Positions 60,734-64,000 of a stretch of 64,000 nt of DNA are shown piece by piece. The DNA is taken from assembly GCF_023734135.1 (NCBI RefSeq), contig NZ_AP025730.1:2728001-2792000 (forward strand), read 5' to 3'. The stretch is from Sphaerotilus microaerophilus. GTDB taxonomy: Bacteria > Pseudomonadota > Gammaproteobacteria > Burkholderiales > Burkholderiaceae_C. The notes below the pieces were generated by a model that saw only the letters and a list, made by a program, of their open reading frames with translations, did no database searches and had not been told where the DNA came from. A program made the position numbers and the translations under genes. Positions within the stretch are counted from its first letter, which is position 1. Each line of letters opens with the position of its first letter.

Positions 60734-61222
60734 TCAGCTGACGATGTAGGCGCCGCTGCCGGTGGCCACGAGGGTGCCGGTGTCGTTGACCAGCCGCATG
60801 TGGATCGTTGCCACGCGGCCCCCGAGGCGCACGATCTCGGCGCTGGCGATGAAGTGGCTGCCCAGCCCGGGGCGCAGGTAGTCGATGCGCAGGTCGATGG
60901 TGCCGATGCGGGCGAAGCGGTGCATCACCTGCTCGGCCGTCTCGTGGGCGTGCTTCTCGGCCAGGGCGAGCATCACCGCATTGCCGCCGGTGGCGTCCAG
61001 CGCCGCGGAGATCACCCCGCCGTGCAGGCGCCCGTAGAGGTAGTGGCCCACCAGCTCGGGCCGCATCGAGAAGCGCATGCGGAAGTCGTGCGGATCCATC
61101 GACTCGATGCTCAGCCCGAGCACTTCATTGAAGCAGATGCGCCGCTCGAAGAGGTCGGACAGTTCGGCGTGCACGCGCTCCTGTTCTTCGGCGCTGCGAC
61201 GGGGCAGGTGGGCAGTGGTCAT
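60734..61222 (-). CDS. PaaI/YiiD-type thioesterase family protein
   Basis: A 162-residue single hotdog-fold protein. Typical hotdog sequence runs through the middle: LVGHYLYGRLHGGVISAALDATGGNAVML (the HGG motif with catalytic region) and IGTIDLRIDYLRPG, followed by the strand HFIASAEIVRLGGRVATIHMRLVNDTGTLVATGSGAYIV. Members hydrolyse acyl-CoA thioesters. The acyl group is unknown. No signal peptide. It is divergent from the DUF1624 gene. Confidence 0.85.
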   Translation of the reverse strand: MTTAHLPRRSAEEQERVHAELSDLFERRICFNEVLGLSIESMDPHDFRMRFSMRPELVGHYLYGRLHGGVISAALDATGGNAVMLALAEKHAHETAEQVMHRFARIGTIDLRIDYLRPGLGSHFIASAEIVRLGGRVATIHMRLVNDTGTLVATGSGAYIVS

Positions 61223-61316
61223 GGGCAGGCGGCTTGGATGCAGCAGGGGGGGGTGACAGATGTTACGTTGCGCTGCCCCGACCGGGCCGGCCGATCGCGT
61301 CGGTTATCTTTGCGCG

Positions 61317-62102
61317 ATGCCTGAACGAGCGCGCAAAGTCGATCTGCCGATTGCCCCTCCTGAACGACTCACACCGAGCCGCGGGGCTCGCTTCGACCGG
61401 CTCGACGCGCTGCGCGGTGCGGCGATGCTGTGGATGACGGGGTTCCACGCCTGCTTCGACCTGAATCTGCAGGGCCTGATCGGGCGGCAGAACTTCTACC
61501 AGGACCCGTTCTGGACGGTGCAGCGCATGCTGATCCTGTCGCTCTTCCTGGCCTGCGCTGGGGCCGGGCAGGCGGTGGCGCAGCGCCAGGGTGTGCCGTG
61601 GCCGCGTTTCTGGCGGCGCTGGTCGCAGGTGGCGCTATGCGCGCTGGCGGTGTCGCTTGGGTCCTGGTGGATGTTCGGACCGCGTTGGATCAGCTTCGGC
61701 GTGCTGCACGCACTGGCACTGATGACGCTGCTGGCGCGCCTGCTGGCTGTGCGGGGTGCGCCCTGGCTGATCGCGCTGGCGCTGGCGCTGGCCTGCCTGC
61801 TGCTGCCGCTGGGGTGGTCGCACGAAGTATTTGACAGCCGCTGGACCGACTGGATCGGCCTGGTGACCCACAAGCCACCCACCGAGGACTACGTGCCGCT
61901 GCTGCCGTGGTTCGGTGTGCTGCTTGGCGGGCTGCTCGCCATGCACCAGGCGCTGCGCCGCTGGCCGGCGGTGGTCAGCGGGGCGCTGCCACGTCCTCTT
62001 CAGCCGCTGGCGCTGCTGGGGCGCTGGTCGCTGACCTACTACATGCTGCACCAGCCGGTGCTGCTGGGGCTGATCGGCGCCTGGGTGGCGTTGCGCAGCT
62101 GA
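61317..62102 (+). CDS. DUF1624 (heparan-alpha-glucosaminide N-acetyltransferase-like) membrane protein
   Basis: A 261-residue inner-membrane protein with about seven helices. The opening RFDRLDALRGAAMLWMTGFHACFDLN is the family signature (RxDxLRGxA, with the histidine thought to take part in acyl transfer). The end ALLGRWSLTYYMLHQPVLLGLIGAWV is the typical last helix pair. Relatives transfer acetyl groups from cytoplasmic acetyl-CoA to sugars across the membrane. The acceptor here is unknown. Start at the ATG at 61317; no clear ribosome site. Confidence 0.8.
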   Translation: MPERARKVDLPIAPPERLTPSRGARFDRLDALRGAAMLWMTGFHACFDLNLQGLIGRQNFYQDPFWTVQRMLILSLFLACAGAGQAVAQRQGVPWPRFWRRWSQVALCALAVSLGSWWMFGPRWISFGVLHALALMTLLARLLAVRGAPWLIALALALACLLLPLGWSHEVFDSRWTDWIGLVTHKPPTEDYVPLLPWFGVLLGGLLAMHQALRRWPAVVSGALPRPLQPLALLGRWSLTYYMLHQPVLLGLIGAWVALRS

Positions 62103-62160
62103 ACGCCACGAGGCGCCGCGGCAGGCTCACCTGGATCTGGCCGATTCACGCCTGATCCGG

Positions 62161-62187
62161 CCATGAAAAAGGGCGCCGGAGGCGCCC
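62161..62187 (-). terminator. Rho-independent terminator of the parvulin gene
   Basis: On the minus strand GGGCGCC, TCC loop, GGCGCCC (62187-62171), followed by five T residues. Lies 46 bp past the stop at 62234. Confidence 0.88.
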
Positions 62188-62233
62188 TGGTCGCTGCCAC
62201 GGACCGCACCTGCTGGCGCGATCCCGGTCTGGC

Positions 62234-63037
62234 TCACTGGCCGAACTTGTAGTCGGTCTTGGCTTTGGCCTTCAGCTCTTCCTGGAACTTGGCCATCTTC
62301 TGCTGCTCCAGGCGCTGGCGCAGCTGGGCCTTGATGTCTTCCAGCGGCGGGAACTGGGCTTCACGCACGTCTTCGAGCTGGATGATGTGGTAGCCGAACT
62401 GGCTCTTCACCGGCTCTTCGGTGAACTTGCCCTTTTCCAGCTTGGTCATGGCCTGGGAGAACTCGGGCACGTAGTTGCCCGGTGCGGCCCAGTCCAGGTC
62501 GCCGCCGTTCTGGGCCGAGCCCGGGTCCTTGGAGGAGGCCTTGGCCAGGTCCTCGAACTTGGCGCCGCCCTTGATCTTGGCGACCAGGGCCTTGGCCTCG
62601 TCTTCCTTCTCGACCAGGATGTGGCGGGCGCGGTATTCCTTGCCGCTGTTCTGGCCCTTGAGCTTGTCGTACTCGGCCTTGAGCTGCTCGTCGGTGACCG
62701 GGTTCTTCTTCTGGTAGCTGGTGAACAGCTCGCGGATCAGCAGGCTCTGGCGGGCCAGGTCCATCTGCTGCTTGTACTCGTCGCTTCGCTGCACGCCAGC
62801 GCGCTCGGCTTCCTGCACGAAGATCTCGCGCAGCACCAGCTCATCCTTCACTTGGCGCTCCAGATCCGGCGTGCGCGGCTGGTTGCCCTGCTTGGTGATC
62901 TGCGTCATCAGGGTATCGAAGCGAGCCTTGGGCACTGCCTTGCCATTGACGATGGCAATGTTCTGCGCGGCCGCCAGGCTCGGCAGCAGCGCGGCCGACA
63001 GGGCAACGGCAGACACGGCAATCTGAAGCTTCTTCAT
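62234..63037 (-). CDS. Periplasmic parvulin-type peptidyl-prolyl isomerase (PpiC/PrsA-like)
   Basis: A 267-residue exported folding factor. A signal peptide (1-24, ending AAA) is followed by an N-terminal helical chaperone region (about 30-125). The rotamase domain (about 130-230: YRARHILVEKEDEAKALVAKIKGGAKFEDLAKASSKDPGSAQNGGDLDWAAPGNYVPEFSQAM ... SQFGYHIIQLEDVRE) keeps the ARHIL and FGYHII catalytic-site motifs. A charged helical tail follows. It isomerises proline peptide bonds in the periplasm. It follows bolA on the same strand after a 158-bp gap, which leaves room for its own promoter. Confidence 0.93.
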   Translation of the reverse strand: MKKLQIAVSAVALSAALLPSLAAAQNIAIVNGKAVPKARFDTLMTQITKQGNQPRTPDLERQVKDELVLREIFVQEAERAGVQRSDEYKQQMDLARQSLLIRELFTSYQKKNPVTDEQLKAEYDKLKGQNSGKEYRARHILVEKEDEAKALVAKIKGGAKFEDLAKASSKDPGSAQNGGDLDWAAPGNYVPEFSQAMTKLEKGKFTEEPVKSQFGYHIIQLEDVREAQFPPLEDIKAQLRQRLEQQKMAKFQEELKAKAKTDYKFGQ

Positions 63038-63195
63038 GGAGGGGGAAACCTTTCAGCAGGGCGGTCCGGCTGGCATGCACCGCGAGGGGGCCGGGCCGGG
63101 ATCAGGTTGATTCGGCCGAGGCAGCGCTGGCTGTCGGCCGACTGGGGAAACAGCTGCAGGTCGCTCCGGGGAATCCAGCGAGGGGCGGTAGCGCC

Positions 63196-63489
63196 TCAGG
63201 GAACTTCGGCGATGATCGCCAAAGCGTGGATTCCTCTACGGATCTGAGCTGAAAGGGCATCATACACGAGGCGATGTCGGGCCACCCGGCTCAGTCCGGC
63301 GAAGGCCGTGGAGCAGATTTCGACCCGCATGTGGCTGCCTTCGGCCGCTCCGGCGTGGCCGGCATGCTGCTGGCTTTCGTCGATCACGGCGAGCCGGACC
63401 GGCTCGAAGCGCGCTTGCAGGAGGGCCTCGATCTGCGTCGCGCTGGGTCGTTCGGCGAGCGGAACCTGGCGGGAGGTGGTCGCGCTCAT
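63196..63489 (-). CDS. bolA: BolA family protein
   Basis: A 97-residue BolA-type protein. The core is the class II KH-like fold: EALLQARFEPVRLAVIDESQQHAGHAG (with the histidines used for shared iron-sulfur binding with glutaredoxins), SHMRVEICSTAFAGLSRVARHRLVYDAL and the C-terminal RRGIHALAIIAEVP. Its ATG overlaps the yciB stop (ATGA). The yciB-bolA-ppiC order is common in betaproteobacteria, as far as I know. Confidence 0.9.
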   Translation of the reverse strand: MSATTSRQVPLAERPSATQIEALLQARFEPVRLAVIDESQQHAGHAGAAEGSHMRVEICSTAFAGLSRVARHRLVYDALSAQIRRGIHALAIIAEVP

Positions 63490-64000
63490 TGGTCCTCGAC
63501 CTTCAGGTGGCGGGTCAGGTAGAAGCCCTGCGCGAGCATGAAGACGAACATCAGCCCCATGCCACCAAAGAGCTTGAAGTTGACCCAGGTGGCGGTCTCG
63601 AAGTTGAAGGCCACCCAGAGGTTGAGCACGCCCATGAAGGCGAAGAACAGCACCCAGGCCCAGTTCAGGCGCTTCCAGGCGAACTCGGGCAGTTCGACCT
63701 GTTCGCCCAGCAGGATCCGCAGCAGGTTCTTGCCGGCCAGCAGCGGGCTGAGCAGGAAGGCCGCCGACATCACCCAGTAGAGCACCGTGGGCTTCCACTT
63801 GATGAAGGCCTCGCTGTGGAAATAGATGGTGGCGCCGCCCAGCACCGTCACCAGCGCCAGGCTGACCCAGAGCATGGTGTCCACCTTCTGGCGCCGCGCC
63901 TTGAGGTACAGCACCTGCGCCAGCGTGGCGGCGATGACCACGACCGTGGCCAGCAGCACCGGGGCCTCCTTGGGGCCGACCACGCCGCCCGAGACCATGA
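63486..64000 (-). CDS. yciB: Septation protein A / YciB, 5' end outside window
   Basis: An inner-membrane protein needed for normal cell division and envelope integrity. At least 170 codons are in the window, with five hydrophobic segments. Family marks are HSEAFIKWKPTVLYWVMSAAFLLSPLL, RLNWAWVLFFAFMGVLNLWVAFNFETATWVNFKLFGGMGLMFVFMLAQGFYLTRHL. The N-terminal helix normally starting MKFLFDLFP is missing, so the gene continues beyond 64000; the internal ATG at 63998 is unlikely to be the true start. Confidence 0.9.
   Translation of the reverse strand, partial: MVSGGVVGPKEAPVLLATVVVIAATLAQVLYLKARRQKVDTMLWVSLALVTVLGGATIYFHSEAFIKWKPTVLYWVMSAAFLLSPLLAGKNLLRILLGEQVELPEFAWKRLNWAWVLFFAFMGVLNLWVAFNFETATWVNFKLFGGMGLMFVFMLAQGFYLTRHLKVEDQ

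Overview
The window is a gene-dense, high-GC (roughly two-thirds G+C) piece of a bacterial chromosome. Gene content and order (tig-clpP-clpX-lon, dapA-bamC, hpnCDE, parE/parC, a UbiM-like hydroxylase, BolA/YciB) and overall protein character suggest a betaproteobacterium of the order Burkholderiales, in the Leptothrix/Sphaerotilus/Rubrivivax/Ideonella neighbourhood. This assignment is inferred from gene families, not from a 16S or marker-gene search. No insertion sequence, prophage or CRISPR array was seen. Nearly everything is ordinary chromosomal coding sequence.

Layout. (1) 1-5354, minus strand: an exopolysaccharide operon. It encodes a very unusual 1034-residue protein that joins a BcsE-like c-di-GMP-receptor region in frame to a signal peptide, TPR repeats and an outer-membrane barrel. 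A PgaC-type family-2 glycosyltransferase, a small membrane protein and an exported protein cut by the window edge follow. Its 400-bp upstream region is AT-rich and holds a CRP/FNR-type palindrome and four 11-bp phased direct repeats. (2) 5755-12966: metabolic and housekeeping genes: FAD oxidoreductase, histidine phosphatase, MnmH, a Cdd1-type helix-hairpin-helix protein, LexA with two SOS boxes, L-asparaginase, tRNA-Leu(TAA), a DUF1993 protein and RNase HI. (3) 13064-15530: a polar amino-acid ABC transporter. (4) 15543-19943, minus strand: EamA exporter, RlhA-type U32 protein and a SPOR-like membrane protein. (5) 20119-28269: four tightly coupled signalling genes: a PAS-only membrane sensor, a PAS histidine kinase, a single-domain response regulator, and a REC-REC-PAS-GAF-PAS-GGDEF-EAL protein. 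(6) 28243-31365: hpnE-hpnD-hpnC for squalene formation. (7) 31416-35970: an RND efflux pair behind a TetR-type operator. (8) 36006-42681: tRNA-Leu(TAG), tig-clpP-clpX-lon, and a tRNA-Gly/Cys/Gly cluster. (9) 42825-47087, minus strand: MFS transporter, a 49-residue membrane peptide, a methyltransferase that seems to start at CTG, dapA and bamC. (10) 47195-54376: a barrel protein, then parE, an OmpA-like protein, a coiled-coil membrane protein and parC. (11) 54458-55795: a UbiH/UbiM-family hydroxylase. (12) 55796-56461: an atypical non-coding stretch with a plus-strand terminator and probable structured RNA. (13) 56462-60401, minus strand: a stand-alone four-gene type II secretion/type IV pilus-like module (divergent GspE-family ATPase, then PilM/GspL-, PilN- and PilO-like proteins). 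(14) 60734-64000: thioesterase, DUF1624 membrane protein, parvulin, BolA and YciB.

How it fits together. The c-di-GMP theme recurs: the polysaccharide operon carries its own probable c-di-GMP receptor, and a c-di-GMP synthase/phosphodiesterase sits in region 5, although nothing in the sequence links the two directly. The strongest candidates for something undescribed are the receptor-porin fusion in the polysaccharide operon and the orphan E-M-N-O pilus/secretion-like operon.
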